44,527 nt of DNA from Peptococcaceae bacterium. Its GTDB lineage: Bacteria; Bacillota; Desulfitobacteriia; Desulfitobacteriales; Syntrophobotulaceae. The stretch spans positions 1 through 44,527 of the forward strand of contig WRHI01000010.1 of the NCBI GenBank assembly GCA_009783315.1, given 5' to 3'. Made by a program: the position numbers and the translations under genes. The notes below the pieces were generated by a model. That model was not told the DNA's origin. It ran no database searches and saw only the letters and a list, made by a program, of their open reading frames with translations. Of this stretch, positions 1 to 8,900 are shown in pieces. Every line of letters starts with the position of its first letter. Position 1 is the first letter of the stretch.

Positions 1-1257
1 CCGGGTAAGGTGGGGGCACAGGGACCGGCGGGACCGGAAGGTCCGGCAGGCCCCAGCGGGCCCGTCGGCCCCCAGGGGCCCATAGGCCCGGAAGGTCCGG
101 CCGGGCCTTCCGGTCCCATGGGCCCGGAAGGCCCCATGGGATGTCAGGGCCCCCAAGGAGAACAAGGACCTCAAGGCGACCAAGGACCCCAAGGCAATCA
201 GGGCATTGTCGGCCCCACCGGTCCCATCGGCTCAGGGGACACCGGACCCACCGGGCCTACAGGAATCGCCGGGGCTACCGGCTCTACCGGCCCGGCGGGA
301 TTCGGAGACACCGGCCCCACCGGGCCCGTAGGAGCCGTTGGAGCCATCGGACCTACAGGGCCCACAGGGCCCGCAGGATCCGGAGATACCGGCCCCACAG
401 GGCCTACAGGGGCCACCGGACCCACCGGAGCCGCCGGAACTATCGGAACTACCGGCCCCACAGGCTCGCCGGGTCCTGTCGGAGCCACCGGTCCCACGGG
501 CCCCACCGGAACCACCGGAAACGCCGGGGCCACCGGACCAACCGGCCCCACCGGAACCGCCGGAGCTGTCGGCTCTACCGGCCCCACCGGACCTGCGGGA
601 ACTGCCGGAGCGACAGGCCCTACAGGACCTACAGGAACCACCGGAACAGTCGGGGCCACCGGACCTACCGGGGCCACCGGAACCGCAGGAACCACCGGAG
701 CCGCCGGGGCCACCGGACCCACCGGGCCCACCGGAATCGCCGGGATCCCCGGTACCACCGGACCCACCGGGCCCACCGGAATCGCCGGGACCCCCGGCGC
801 CACCGGGCCTACCGGTCCCACCGGAGCTACCGGAACCGTCGGCGCTACCGGCCTCACCGGGCCAACCGGGGCAGCCGGAACCACCGGTCCCACAGGCCCG
901 AACAGCCCTGGCGTTCATAATTATCCCACCACCGAGACCGCCACCGGGGGGTCATACAACAGCAAACCTATCTACCGTCGAACTTTTAATATCAACATTA
1001 CCGCCGCCGCCGCTACAACGAATAATCAAACCCTTATTTTAACACCCTATTATATTGACACAATCGTATCTTCCGGTGGCTCTTTCAGCACCGGATATTT
1101 GAATGAACATCTACCAGTCAATTTATATGCTGAGGGCCCCACGTATTCTTATGTAATTCTACAAAGCAACGACGCCTCTTTGCGTTTTATCAGCCTAACA
1201 ATAGGGGCAAGAAGCAGCGCACCTGCAACAATCTGGGTAGACTATACGAAAACGTAA
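1..1257 (+). CDS. Collagen-like Gly-X-Y repeat surface protein, 5' partial
   Basis: The reading frame is open from the first base (P-G-K-V-G-A-Q), and the paralogue just downstream has about 110 more residues before the matching point, so the true start lies outside the window and the GTG at base 10 is an internal valine. About 300 residues are uninterrupted Gly-X-Y triplets, first GPQ/GPE/GPA-type, then GPTGPTG and GATGPTG blocks rich in threonine, as in BclA-like bacterial collagens whose threonines are often glycosylated. A globular C-terminal domain of about 110 residues (from the [11 protein letters not shown] motif to IWVDYTK) resembles trimerising C-terminal domains of exosporium or phage-fibre collagens. 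Expected location is the cell or spore surface. The family assignment is secure; the function is inferred. Confidence 0.9.
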   Translation, partial: PGKVGAQGPAGPEGPAGPSGPVGPQGPIGPEGPAGPSGPMGPEGPMGCQGPQGEQGPQGDQGPQGNQGIVGPTGPIGSGDTGPTGPTGIAGATGSTGPAGFGDTGPTGPVGAVGAIGPTGPTGPAGSGDTGPTGPTGATGPTGAAGTIGTTGPTGSPGPVGATGPTGPTGTTGNAGATGPTGPTGTAGAVGSTGPTGPAGTAGATGPTGPTGTTGTVGATGPTGATGTAGTTGAAGATGPTGPTGIAGIPGTTGPTGPTGIAGTPGATGPTGPTGATGTVGATGLTGPTGAAGTTGPTGPNSPGVHNYPTTETATGGSYNSKPIYRRTFNINITAAAATTNNQTLILTPYYIDTIVSSGGSFSTGYLNEHLPVNLYAEGPTYSYVILQSNDASLRFISLTIGARSSAPATIWVDYTKT

Positions 1258-1313
1258 TTATATTTTATATTTTGATATCGGAAAACTAAAAAAAGCAACA
1301 AGGAGCGAGACAC

Positions 1314-2909
1314 ATGGCTAATGATAATAACACCAATACCGGTTGTAATCTATATCCCAAAGGCGACCCCGGCGTTGCCGGCCCGGCGGGGCCCCAAGGG
1401 CCCGCCGGACCTCAAGGGCCGCGTGGCCCCGTGGGACCAAGAGGCGAAAGAGGCGAAAAAGGTGATCCGGGCAGTCCCGGTCCCTACGGCCCCAGAGGAC
1501 CGGCGGGATCCCAAGGCGCCCGAGGCGCCCAGGGAGTTCGCGGTGACATAGGACCCCAAGGAGACCCGGGATGCCAAGGGTCACAAGGCGTTAAAGGCAA
1601 CCCCGGTCCCCAAGGGTCCGCCGGCCCTATGGGACCCATCGGGCCCAGGGGCGAACCGGGTAACGTGGGAGCACAGGGACCGGCGGGACCGGAAGGTCCG
1701 GCAGGCCCCAGCGGGCCCGTCGGCCCCCAGGGGCCCATAGGCCCGGACGGTCCGGCCGGGGCAACCGGTCCCATGGGACAGGAAGGCCCCATGGGATGTC
1801 AGGGCCCCCAAGGAGAACAAGGACCTCAAGGCGACCAAGGACCTCAAGGCAATCAGGGTATTGTCGGCCCCACCGGTCCCATCGGCTCCGGAGACACCGG
1901 ACCAACCGGGCCTACAGGAATCGCCGGGGCAACCGGCCCTACCGGCCCGGCGGGATTCGGAGACACCGGCCCCACCGGGCCCGTAGGAGCCGTTGGAGCC
2001 ATCGGACCTACAGGGCCCACCGGGCCCACAGGATCCGGAGATACTGGCCCCACAGGGCCTACAGGGGCCACTGGGCCCACCGGACCTATAGGAGCCGGAG
2101 GCACCGGCCCCACAGGCTCGCCGGGTCCTGTCGGAGCCACCGGTCCCACGGGCCCCACCGGAACCACCGGAAACGCCGGGGCCACCGGACCAACCGGCCC
2201 CACCGGAACCGCCGGAACCGTCGGCTCTACCGGCCCCGCCGGCCCCGCGGGAACTACCGGAGCGACAGGCCCTACAGGACCTACAGGAACCACCGGAACA
2301 GTCGGGGCCACCGGACCTACCGGGCCCACCGGAACCGCCGGAACCACCGGAGCCATCGGGGCCACCGGACCCACCGGGCCCACCGGAATCGCCGGGACCC
2401 CTGGCTCCACCGGGCCTGCCGGTCCCACCGGTATCGCCGGGATCGCCGGCGCCACCGGGCCTACCGGTCCCACCGGAGCTGCCGGAACCATCGGTGCTAC
2501 CGGCCCCACCGGGCCCGCAGGAACCACCGGAGCCACCGGGCCCACAGGCGCCAGCAGCTCAGGCGTTCAAAATTATCCCACCACCGAGACCGCGACCGGG
2601 GGAATATATAACAGCAAACCTATCTACCGTCGAACTTTTAATATCAACATTACCGCCGCCGCCGCTGCGACATCACAACAAAACCTTATTGCCACAGCAA
2701 ACTATGTTGATACGATGGTGGCCTCCGGTGGCTCTTTCAAAACCGGTAACAATAATGAAGTTCTACCAGTCAATTTATACGCTGAGGGCCCCACGTATTC
2801 TTATGTTGTTCTGCGAAGCAACGACGCTGTTTTGCTATTCGTCAGCCATACAACAGGGGCAAGAAGCAGCGCACCTGCAACAATCTGGGTAGACTATACA
2901 AAACAGTAG
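1314..2909 (+). CDS. Collagen-like Gly-X-Y repeat surface protein
   Basis: This is a complete 531-residue paralogue of the upstream gene. The ATG follows an AAGGAGCGAG ribosome binding site. A short N-terminus ([20 protein letters not shown]) has no obvious signal peptide. It is followed by a charged collagen section ([17 protein letters not shown]), then about 270 residues of GPTGPTG-rich triplets, then a roughly 110-residue C-terminal domain sharing [19 protein letters not shown] and the ending IWVDYTK with its neighbour. The triplet region is almost identical to the first gene at DNA level, while the C-terminal domains differ at scattered sites. That fits tandem duplication followed by divergence of the exposed end. 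Likely a trimeric surface or spore-coat fibre. Confidence 0.92.
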   Translation: MANDNNTNTGCNLYPKGDPGVAGPAGPQGPAGPQGPRGPVGPRGERGEKGDPGSPGPYGPRGPAGSQGARGAQGVRGDIGPQGDPGCQGSQGVKGNPGPQGSAGPMGPIGPRGEPGNVGAQGPAGPEGPAGPSGPVGPQGPIGPDGPAGATGPMGQEGPMGCQGPQGEQGPQGDQGPQGNQGIVGPTGPIGSGDTGPTGPTGIAGATGPTGPAGFGDTGPTGPVGAVGAIGPTGPTGPTGSGDTGPTGPTGATGPTGPIGAGGTGPTGSPGPVGATGPTGPTGTTGNAGATGPTGPTGTAGTVGSTGPAGPAGTTGATGPTGPTGTTGTVGATGPTGPTGTAGTTGAIGATGPTGPTGIAGTPGSTGPAGPTGIAGIAGATGPTGPTGAAGTIGATGPTGPAGTTGATGPTGASSSGVQNYPTTETATGGIYNSKPIYRRTFNINITAAAAATSQQNLIATANYVDTMVASGGSFKTGNNNEVLPVNLYAEGPTYSYVVLRSNDAVLLFVSHTTGARSSAPATIWVDYTKQ

Positions 2910-2933
2910 CAGGATAAAACTATCATCCGCTAC

Positions 2934-3040
2934 CAGTACTCTGTCAAGTCAAAATCACTTAAATGGAGTGCATGTATTCCAATGGTCAATATGATGCTCG
3001 GAAGAACCGACAACAGCTGATATCCTTCAGCTGAGTATAC
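2934..3040. repeat. Dispersed AGTACTC element, copy 1 (degenerate)
   Basis: The stretch begins CAGTACTCTGTCAAGTC followed by AAAATCACTTAAATGG, the same left end as copies at 13268, 29422 and 40025. Further in, bases 2999-3036 carry GGAAGAACCGAC next to CAGCTGATATC, which match copy 2 in reverse complement. This copy therefore looks rearranged. It begins directly after the collagen gene and a small hairpin at 2906-2933. No gene is visible from 2910 to 3643. Confidence 0.6.
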
Positions 3041-3218
3041 ACGGGGGTCTCTGCATCCTCCATCCGCCAAATGGGAAATCCTCAGAAGGATTTAATATGA
3101 TTCACGTTGTTTCGTTGTTTGATTTGCTCAGCAAAAGATATTTTAGACTGTGTGGTACAGCCGGCGCGCAAAAGAAATGAATTTCGCGCCGTCTGTGATC
3201 TTGCCGCCAGATATTGAA

Positions 3219-3359
3219 GGTCTGATAGGCAAGTATATACTGCCTGTCAGACCCTCCAGGAGTTATGCCCGCCAGCCGGCAGCGGGTCTTAGGCCTTGGA
3301 GCGGAAAAAAGCGCAGGCTGCCTTATTTGTGCTTTTCGCGTAAAGGCCTTAGACCCCGC
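3219..3359. other. Two consecutive long hairpins in a gene-free region
   Basis: Hairpin one pairs 3219-3231 with 3241-3253 (13 bp, one mismatch, 9-nt loop). Hairpin two pairs GCGGGTCTTAGGCCTT at 3282-3297 with 3343-3359, with one bulge and one or two mismatches, and the stem may extend inward through complementary A-rich and T-rich tracts. Neither is followed by a T-run, so they are not simple terminators. The inner part (3298-3325) recurs near the right window edge at 44418-44447. They could be a structured RNA or remains of a mobile element. Confidence 0.5.
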
Positions 3360-3396
3360 GCCGCCACGAAGAACGGCTCTACCCTGTGTCCCACCG

Positions 3397-3445
3397 CCCC
3401 CTCCTGCCCTTCGGCTGGGGTCTGATCGGTCTGACCGATAACACC
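3397..3445. repeat. Long-range inverted repeat, left member
   Basis: The segment containing GGCTGGGGTCTGATCGGTCTG is the reverse complement of 44283-44327 with a few mismatches. A second shared block, 3298-3325 and 44418-44447 (GGAGC-GAAAAA-GCGCA-GGCTGCCTTA), is in direct orientation, so the two loci share the same parts with one part inverted. This suggests a dispersed element that has rearranged. Confidence 0.6.
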
Positions 3446-3519
3446 TCAAGCAACCAACGTCGATTAATTTGCATTTTAGCGATTCTTTTTGATATGATAA
3501 CACAGATAAGGTAGCCCTG

Positions 3520-3545
3520 CGAACTGATGTCCCGAACTGATGTCC
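3520..3545 (+). repeat. Two direct repeats of CGAACTGATGTCC
   Basis: Two adjacent copies of a 13-bp unit lie about 25 bases upstream of the -35 element of the mecA-like promoter. The position would suit a regulator binding site, but no known operator is recognised. Confidence 0.4.
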
Positions 3546-3569
3546 GCAGAGGCGTCCGAAAAATTTTCG

Positions 3570-3597
3570 TTGGAAATTTTCCTGAATGTGATATAAT
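3570..3597 (+). promoter_or_regulatory. Sigma-A-type promoter for the mecA-like gene
   Basis: TTGGAA and TATAAT are separated by 16 bases, about 45 bases before the start codon, with a GGAGAGGAGGG ribosome binding site between. It is the only good promoter seen before the mecA-LCP gene run. Confidence 0.6.
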
Positions 3598-3643
3598 ATA
3601 AGGAGCCTTAACCAGTCTGTTAAGGAGAGGAGGGTGAAGAGTA

Positions 3644-4252
3644 ATGCGAATTCTTAAAGTCAATGATAACACTGTCAGGATTTTTATCTCGTTTTCGGAA
3701 CTAGCCGACCGGAATATTTCTCTGGTGGATTTCTTTCAGAAGACGGCGCGCACAGAGCAGTTTTTTTGGGAACTCATCTGCAAGGCGCGCGAGGAAGTTG
3801 ACTTTAGCCTGGATCAGCCCTTCTGTATCCATGCCACCGTCGTTTCCGATGATGAATTTGCCATTACTGTCATCAAGCAAGAAGAGTTCGGAGAGAAAGA
3901 GAATCACGCCTTAGAAGTTGAAGAGAGGCGGGTTCGCGCGCGGGTTTCTCAGCAGGGTGACTCGAAGTTTGCACCGAATCAGGAGTGGGTTTATGCCTTC
4001 CAGGATTTGGAAGACGTTTTACGGGTGATCTGGGCATTGCCGGATCTGGTGGTTACGTCTATGCTTTTTGAATTGGATGAAGAGTTCTATCTTGTTATCG
4101 GACCCATCAAAGGTCCGCGCAAAAGGAAAGCGGCTGAGGCCATTCTCGATGAATACGGCGACGCGATTTTGACAACTTCAGCTTATCTGCGCGAACATGC
4201 CCAATGCTTGATTGGTGAAAACGCATTGGAAAAACTTGCCATTGTTCGCTGA
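3644..4252 (+). CDS. mecA: MecA-like adaptor protein for ClpC
   Basis: The 202-residue protein has the MecA/YpbH layout. An N-terminal domain begins MRILKVNDNTVRIFISFSEL and contains the ARTEQFFWELICKAREEVDF segment typical of the substrate-binding half. An acidic linker follows, then a C-terminal ferredoxin-like half with FQDLEDVLRVIWAL and ELDEEFYLVIGP. In Bacillus, MecA delivers ComK, ComS and other targets to the ClpC protease. The start is fixed by a strong GGAGAGGAGGG site. A 66-base gap separates it from the first LCP gene. Length is close to Bacillus MecA. The family is confident; the targets in this organism are unknown. Confidence 0.82.
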   Translation: MRILKVNDNTVRIFISFSELADRNISLVDFFQKTARTEQFFWELICKAREEVDFSLDQPFCIHATVVSDDEFAITVIKQEEFGEKENHALEVEERRVRARVSQQGDSKFAPNQEWVYAFQDLEDVLRVIWALPDLVVTSMLFELDEEFYLVIGPIKGPRKRKAAEAILDEYGDAILTTSAYLREHAQCLIGENALEKLAIVR

Positions 4253-4318
4253 AATGGGTTTAGAGAGACAACGGCTTTCCGGTTTTATGCTCTTACAGGG
4301 ACGAAGGAGAACCATGAA

Positions 4319-5485
4319 ATGATGTCACAGAAAAGACTGGACGCTTTTAGAAGCTTTCTGATCATAGTTGGGGTCACGATGCTGGGAGTGGGCTTCGGCT
4401 CCGAATTGGGGCTGGCTTTGCATAGGTTTGCGCCTCTAGCGGCCAATGTACCGGTTCCGGAGAGTTCTTATACAGCGTCTGACGCTGTGGATGAATCGGA
4501 ACAAATAACGAAGCGTGTGACGTTTCTTTTGATCGGAACAGACCAAAGGCCCGAGGACAAACACTATCGTACAGACAGCCTTATTCTAGCCAGCGCCGAT
4601 CCGGAAACAAAGATTATTTCTTTGTTGTCTATTCCGCGGGACAGTATGGTTCTGGGAAATATTAAAATCAATGCAATACCTTTCTACTATGGTTACGATA
4701 TGGTGAAACTGGTCAGTGTCGTCAGTGATATAACAGGGGTCAAAATTGACGGATATGTGAAAACTAACTTTGATGGTTTCAAAGATATTGTTGACACCCT
4801 GGGAGGTGTCGATATTTACATTGAAACTGACATGAGGAAAAATCTTGGCGGCGCGGACAACATCAATTTGGTTAAAGGCATGCAGCATCTCGACGGGGAT
4901 AAGGCCTTGCAGTACGCCCGTTACCGCGAATATGTGCAAGGGGATATACACCGCACCGCTTGCCAGCAGAAATTGTTGATGGCGATAGCTCAGAAAGCTT
5001 TGCAGGCTGAGACGATACTGAAGATGCCCCAGCTTATCCCTCAGGTGAACAACGCGGTCGAAACGGATCTGAAACTGTCGGATTTGCTTAAACTGGCAGG
5101 CATGGCCAAGAATTTTAGAAGTGAGAATATGGTGTCGGCCACGTTGCCGGGGGTTTTTTACACAGCAGCGGATGGACAGAGTTTCTGGAGGATTGATGAG
5201 ACGGTTGCCAAGAAAGTAACGGCGAATCTGTTCAAAGGGATTACGAGCAATAAAGTAGTTTCAGGCCCGTCTGTTGATTTTAGGCCCAAAATGGAGCCGG
5301 AGCCGATGGACCCAAAGTCAGAAGAGCCGAATCCGCAAAAGCCGAAACCAGGAACAGACACTTCCAAAACCATGGGGGAGGAGGGAAAGCCTTCAAACAG
5401 CAACACTGATAAAACAGAAAAGGAAACAGACAAGCCGGATGCTAATCAGATAGAAATGAAGATAGAGAATGTGATTGAAAGATAG
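4319..5485 (+). CDS. LytR-CpsA-Psr (LCP) family wall glycopolymer ligase-type protein
   Basis: This 388-residue protein has one N-terminal membrane segment (about residues 11-33) and an extracellular LCP domain. Visible LCP landmarks are VTFLLIGTDQRP, the arginine-aspartate pair in YRTDSLILAS, SIPRDS, the DTLGGVDIYI strand and QYARYRE followed by RTACQQKLLMA. LCP enzymes transfer undecaprenyl-linked glycopolymers such as teichoic acids onto peptidoglycan or proteins. The C-terminal 80 residues are a low-complexity Pro/Lys/Glu/Thr tail, likely wall-spanning. The RBS GAAGGAGA precedes the start; an ATGAAATGA mini-frame overlaps the start codon. A related LCP gene follows after 22 bases. Confidence 0.9.
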   Translation: MMSQKRLDAFRSFLIIVGVTMLGVGFGSELGLALHRFAPLAANVPVPESSYTASDAVDESEQITKRVTFLLIGTDQRPEDKHYRTDSLILASADPETKIISLLSIPRDSMVLGNIKINAIPFYYGYDMVKLVSVVSDITGVKIDGYVKTNFDGFKDIVDTLGGVDIYIETDMRKNLGGADNINLVKGMQHLDGDKALQYARYREYVQGDIHRTACQQKLLMAIAQKALQAETILKMPQLIPQVNNAVETDLKLSDLLKLAGMAKNFRSENMVSATLPGVFYTAADGQSFWRIDETVAKKVTANLFKGITSNKVVSGPSVDFRPKMEPEPMDPKSEEPNPQKPKPGTDTSKTMGEEGKPSNSNTDKTEKETDKPDANQIEMKIENVIER

Positions 5486-5507
5486 CAGGAGAGAGGAGAT
5501 TGATACA

Positions 5508-6860
5508 ATGAACGGCAATTCTGATGATACCTTTTATGAGTCTGGCAGCGAAAGTAAAACGACAATCAGATCCAAACAACCACATATTCCGCAGCAGCAG
5601 CGCCAAAACAAGCAACATAAAGCAGGCAACACGGGAAGCATTGTCAAGAAGTCCCTGATTGTGTTGGGCGTGTCTTTATTAGGGCTCATACTCGGCTCCG
5701 GCGTGGGCATCGCCAGTTATATGGGCATGATTCCCAGTGTGGCGGGCGGTTCAGAGGTTTTCACCGGAGACCCGGGTTCAACAGAACAGCTGTCCAACCG
5801 GGTGACGTTTCTACTGATTGGGGTTGATCAGAGACCCGACCAAAAGCACCAAGGGTATCTCGCTGACAGCATTATTCTGGCCAGCGCCGATCCGGACACG
5901 AAGATAATTTCGCTAATGTCTATACCCCGTGACAGCGAGGTGTTGGGGCATGTTAAGATTAACTCAGTGCCGTCTACGAGGGGCATGGATACGATGGTTA
6001 ACCTTGTCAGCGAGATTACGGGGGTCAAAATTGACGGCTATATCAAGACCAACTTTGGCGGCTTCAAGGATATCATCGATATATTGGGCGGTATCGATAT
6101 CTATGTTGATAAGGATATGTACAAGCTGACAGGCGACGAAGAAGACGGTATTATTGATTTGAAGAAAGGCCAACAGCGTTTAGACGGAGATAGGGCCTTG
6201 CAATACGCCCGTTTTCGTTCTGATCCATTAGGCGATATTACCCGCACGGGCCGCCAGCAAAAGGTTATTATGGCTATGGCTAGAGAAGCTTTGAAACCAG
6301 GGCTCATCGGCAAGTTGCCTCAATTGGTGCCACAGGTTTTGAAGTCAGTGGAAACGAACTTGAAAACCGCCGAGTTGCTTAAATTGGCTGGTATGGCCAA
6401 GAACTTCAAGAGCGAGAATATGGTGTCGGCGACAATGCCCGGCTTTTTTTTGAACGATGAGTATAAAATCAGTTTTTGGAAGATTGATGAGGCTTCCGCG
6501 AAAAAGGTGGTGGCCAATCTTCTTAAGGGCATTACCACGAACAAAGTGGTCATTGGTGAGATTAATCAGGTGCCTGTAGAAGATGGTGATGACGATCTGC
6601 CGCCGCAGAAGCCGCCGGATGATCCGGACGATCCGGACGACCCTGGCGAAATGGTGATGAAGAATTATGTAGGCGAAGACTATAAGGGTGTTGAAGCGGA
6701 GTTAAGGGGACAAGGATTTAAAGTTACGTCTTCGCCCCAAGAATCCGAAGATCATCCGAAGGGCGCCATTATTAGTACCAACCCCGCCGCGGGTGCGAAA
6801 ATAACCACGAAAACGCCGATTACGATTATTTATTCCAATGGCCCGGGGACAGAGCCCTAA
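5508..6860 (+). CDS. LCP family protein with C-terminal PASTA domain
   Basis: The ATG at 5508 is chosen because AGGAGAGAGGAG lies 10 bases upstream; an in-frame TTG at 5475 overlaps the previous gene and lacks a site. The protein (450 residues) has a polar cytoplasmic tail of about 45 residues, a membrane segment (SLIVLGVSLLGLILGSGVGI), and an LCP domain with VTFLLIGVDQRP, SIPRDSEVLG, GGIDIYV and QYARFRSDPLGDITRTGRQQ. A Pro/Asp linker (DDPDDPDDPG) leads to about 65 residues with PASTA features (NYVGEDYKGVEAELRGQGF, STNPAAGAKI). PASTA modules bind muropeptides or the wall and are usual in PBPs and Ser/Thr kinases; their fusion to LCP is uncommon. It may have arisen from the upstream LCP gene by duplication. 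Confidence 0.9.
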   Translation: MNGNSDDTFYESGSESKTTIRSKQPHIPQQQRQNKQHKAGNTGSIVKKSLIVLGVSLLGLILGSGVGIASYMGMIPSVAGGSEVFTGDPGSTEQLSNRVTFLLIGVDQRPDQKHQGYLADSIILASADPDTKIISLMSIPRDSEVLGHVKINSVPSTRGMDTMVNLVSEITGVKIDGYIKTNFGGFKDIIDILGGIDIYVDKDMYKLTGDEEDGIIDLKKGQQRLDGDRALQYARFRSDPLGDITRTGRQQKVIMAMAREALKPGLIGKLPQLVPQVLKSVETNLKTAELLKLAGMAKNFKSENMVSATMPGFFLNDEYKISFWKIDEASAKKVVANLLKGITTNKVVIGEINQVPVEDGDDDLPPQKPPDDPDDPDDPGEMVMKNYVGEDYKGVEAELRGQGFKVTSSPQESEDHPKGAIISTNPAAGAKITTKTPITIIYSNGPGTEP

Positions 6861-6908
6861 TCTCAGGCTGGGGTTCGCTGGTCTGTGATTCGTGATACAG
6901 AGGGACCC

Positions 6909-6939
6909 TCGAACATCGAATATCGAATTATCGAAGTAG
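6909..6939. repeat. Heptanucleotide-type tandem repeat (CGAATAT)
   Basis: CGAACAT, CGAATAT, CGAATTAT and CGAAG follow each other just before the PHP gene start. Similar 7-base tandem repeats occur at about a dozen places in the window. Confidence 0.7.
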
Positions 6940-6950
6940 GGGGGTTGCTC

Positions 6951-7730
6951 TTGCTGGATTTGCATACGCATATTATGGGCCACATGGACAGACCGACCCA
7001 GGCCGGTTATATCCGGGAGTTTTTGGAACGCGCCAGAGTTGTCGGGTTGCTTGAGATTGGATTCAGCGACCACGATTACTATGAGCCCCATTTTGACTTT
7101 GCTCTTATCCGGGGGATAGCTCACGAATACCCTGATTTGCGTGTCCGCTTGGGAATTGAATTCGATTATGTTCCGGGGCGGGAAGAGCGCATTGCCGCTA
7201 TAATTGAGCGATACGATCCGGATTATGCCATAGGATCTGTTCATCAGATAAACGAATGGGCCTTTGATATGGACACCCATTCTGTTGAAGAGCACAACAA
7301 ACAGCCGCTGACCTTTGACGAAATATACCGCGCGTATTTTGGCCTTGTACGCCAGGCGGCGCAGAGCGGTCTGTTTCAAGTAATCGGCCATTTTGACCTG
7401 ATTAAGATAAACGGCATGCGCCCGGACAGCGATGTGCTAAAATTGGCTGACGGTGCTCTTCAGGCCATCACAGATCATGATTTGTGTGTTGAGATCAACA
7501 CAAACGGCCTGAACAAGCCTGTAAGGGAGTTCTATCCGGAAACCAGGCTGGTCAGCGCGCTAGCTTCCCGGGGCAGCGCCTTCACGCTGGGATCGGATGC
7601 CCACGAAGCCGGCAGGGTCGGAGAAAATATTGATGCAGCGGCGAACCTTCTGCGCTCTTGCGGTGTCCGGCATGTGTATAGTTTTGAACGGAAAAAGCGG
7701 ATCGGATACGCTATAACAATTGACAATTGA
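6951..7730 (+). CDS. PHP-domain phosphoesterase, histidinol-phosphatase-like
   Basis: The TTG at 6951 is chosen because a GTAGGGGGG site sits 6 bases upstream and the protein then begins MLDLHTH, the first metal-binding motif of the PHP fold; the longer GTG frame would translate the tandem repeat. Of 259 residues, the metal ligands visible in order are LHTH (H5, H7), SDHDYY, GIEFDY, GSVHQI, IGHFDLIK and LGSDAHE. This is the pattern of HisJ/HisK-type histidinol-phosphate phosphatases, which use two or three metal ions. No other histidine genes are nearby, so another phosphate monoester may be the substrate. It ends inside a short AATTGACAATTGACAA repeat. Confidence 0.82.
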   Translation: MLDLHTHIMGHMDRPTQAGYIREFLERARVVGLLEIGFSDHDYYEPHFDFALIRGIAHEYPDLRVRLGIEFDYVPGREERIAAIIERYDPDYAIGSVHQINEWAFDMDTHSVEEHNKQPLTFDEIYRAYFGLVRQAAQSGLFQVIGHFDLIKINGMRPDSDVLKLADGALQAITDHDLCVEINTNGLNKPVREFYPETRLVSALASRGSAFTLGSDAHEAGRVGENIDAAANLLRSCGVRHVYSFERKKRIGYAITIDN

Positions 7731-7830
7731 CAATAGAGAATTGTATAAGCCTTCAACTTTATGGACAAACTATGATCACCATAACAACGAACATGGTTTT
7801 GTTCGGAAAAACACAAAGGATGGTGATCCC

Positions 7831-7998
7831 ATGATAGAGAAATGCCGTTCTTGCGGACATGAACATGATGATTTATCTCGTGTGGTTTTTCGCCGCAATC
7901 ATGTAAGCAACAGGATGGTGCCATACTGTTCGTGTTGCTTGCGGCGGCTTTATCAGGTGCCGTATCGGCCCCAGGTTAATATTTCGGATATATCATAG
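7831..7998 (+). CDS. Small zinc-ribbon-like protein
   Basis: The 55-residue frame starts at an ATG 8 bases after AAGGATGG. It contains CRSCGHEHDD and, 23 residues later, YCSCCLRRLYQ: two CxxC pairs suited to bind one zinc ion. I do not recognise a named family. The upstream frame could extend back into the repeat after the PHP gene, but no site supports that. It may be a small nucleic-acid or protein-binding factor. Confidence 0.55.
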   Translation: MIEKCRSCGHEHDDLSRVVFRRNHVSNRMVPYCSCCLRRLYQVPYRPQVNISDIS

Positions 7999-8025
7999 CG
8001 CGGCTTACATTCGCGCGGCGCCAGA

Positions 8026-8055
8026 GATCAGAAGACAGAAGACAGAACAGGAATC
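8026..8055. repeat. Heptanucleotide tandem repeat (AGAAGAC)
   Basis: GATCAGAAGACAGAAGAC and a degenerate third unit lie in the 363-base gap between the zinc-ribbon gene and the next operon. The rest of that gap (to 8280) is T-rich on the plus strand with repeated TTCTGGCTTCTG-like words and shows no gene. Confidence 0.65.
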
Positions 8056-8280
8056 AGATGGCAGAATTCTTTGAAACACGGTATTGAATTGCATGATGAT
8101 TATACCGTTGTCTCAAGCTTCTGCTGTCCCTATTCTGGCTTCTGACTTTTGACTGCTCATTTCTGGTTCTGGCTAATGACTTCTCGTCGCCCCTTAGTTT
8201 TTCTTGTTTAAAGCCTTAAATTAATCCATGGTATTGGCTATATTATTGAGTTCGGGTTAGTTTTATAACGTTTATCTCAA

Positions 8281-8310
8281 TTGACATATCTTCGGGTGTC
8301 TTGATATAAT
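8281..8310 (+). promoter_or_regulatory. Strong sigma-A promoter
   Basis: Perfect TTGACA and TATAAT hexamers with an 18-base spacer lie about 50 bases before the first gene of the 8.36-9.6 kb pair. Confidence 0.8.
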
Positions 8311-8361
8311 GAGCCCGTAATCCTCGAAATAAGGATGCAAATTGTAGAATGGGGGAGAGAG

Positions 8362-8880
8362 ATGGTCAATATTAATGAGGTGGCTGGTACGGTTGCCAAG
8401 GCCTTGACAAGCAACCCAGATTTGCTGGATCGTTTCAAGAGTCATCCGCACGAGTCGATAGAGACAATATCCGGGATCAGCGGACTGACAGCTAAGGATA
8501 CAGGTGGTATTCTGAATGTTTTGCTGAGTGGCTCCGACAAGGGGAGCGGCTTGTTGGGCAGCTTGGCTGATTCTCTGCTCAGTGGCAAGCAAACCAAATC
8601 GGGAGACAAAAACATTATCGGTGATCTGATTACTCAGGCTGTCGGGAAAAAGGATTCTCAGAGCCTCATGAGTGCGGCTATTTCCGTAATACTCGGACAG
8701 GCCGCCGGCGGTTCGTCTAAGTCTTCGTCTTCATCCAAGTCTTCATCGTCCAAGACTTCGTCGTCCAATTCTTCATCATCTAGAACTTCGTCCAAAAATT
8801 CACAGAAAGAGCAGTCAAGTGATTTGATGGGGACCTTAAGCAATATTCTGGGATCCCTGTCAGATAAAAACAAAAAATAA
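8362..8880 (+). CDS. Uncharacterised protein with serine-rich linker
   Basis: The ATG at 8362 follows GGGGGAGAG; an in-frame ATG at 8335 is possible but has a poorly spaced site. The 172-residue product begins with a predicted helical module of about 50 residues (AKALTSNPDLLDRFKSHP, ISGLTAKDTGGILNVL), then a second helical part, then a 35-residue run of Ser with Lys, Thr and Arg, and ends with a short helix (DLMGTLSNILGSLSD) that resembles the middle segments. No signal peptide or membrane segment is seen. I do not recognise the family. It has a strong promoter and a membrane protein gene 20 bases downstream, so the two probably act together. Confidence 0.6.
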   Translation: MVNINEVAGTVAKALTSNPDLLDRFKSHPHESIETISGISGLTAKDTGGILNVLLSGSDKGSGLLGSLADSLLSGKQTKSGDKNIIGDLITQAVGKKDSQSLMSAAISVILGQAAGGSSKSSSSSKSSSSKTSSSNSSSSRTSSKNSQKEQSSDLMGTLSNILGSLSDKNKK

Positions 8881-8900
8881 TATCGTGGAGGTATGAGATC

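Noticed and set aside
141-2611. Long frames on both strands across the collagen genes (Arg/His-rich, Pro/Val-rich, Gly/Ser-rich products)
   Set aside because: They are off-frame readings of the GC-rich Gly-X-Y repeat and have no ribosome binding sites; only the frame with glycine at every third residue makes sense.
3102-3503. 133-codon minus-strand frame through the gene-free region
   Set aside because: It overlaps the hairpins and the dispersed repeat, has no ribosome binding site, and its product is low-complexity Arg/Gly/Ser text created by the repeat.
4314-4322. ATGAAATGA micro-frame overlapping the first LCP start
   Set aside because: It may be chance; only two codons, and no way to tell from sequence if it is translated.
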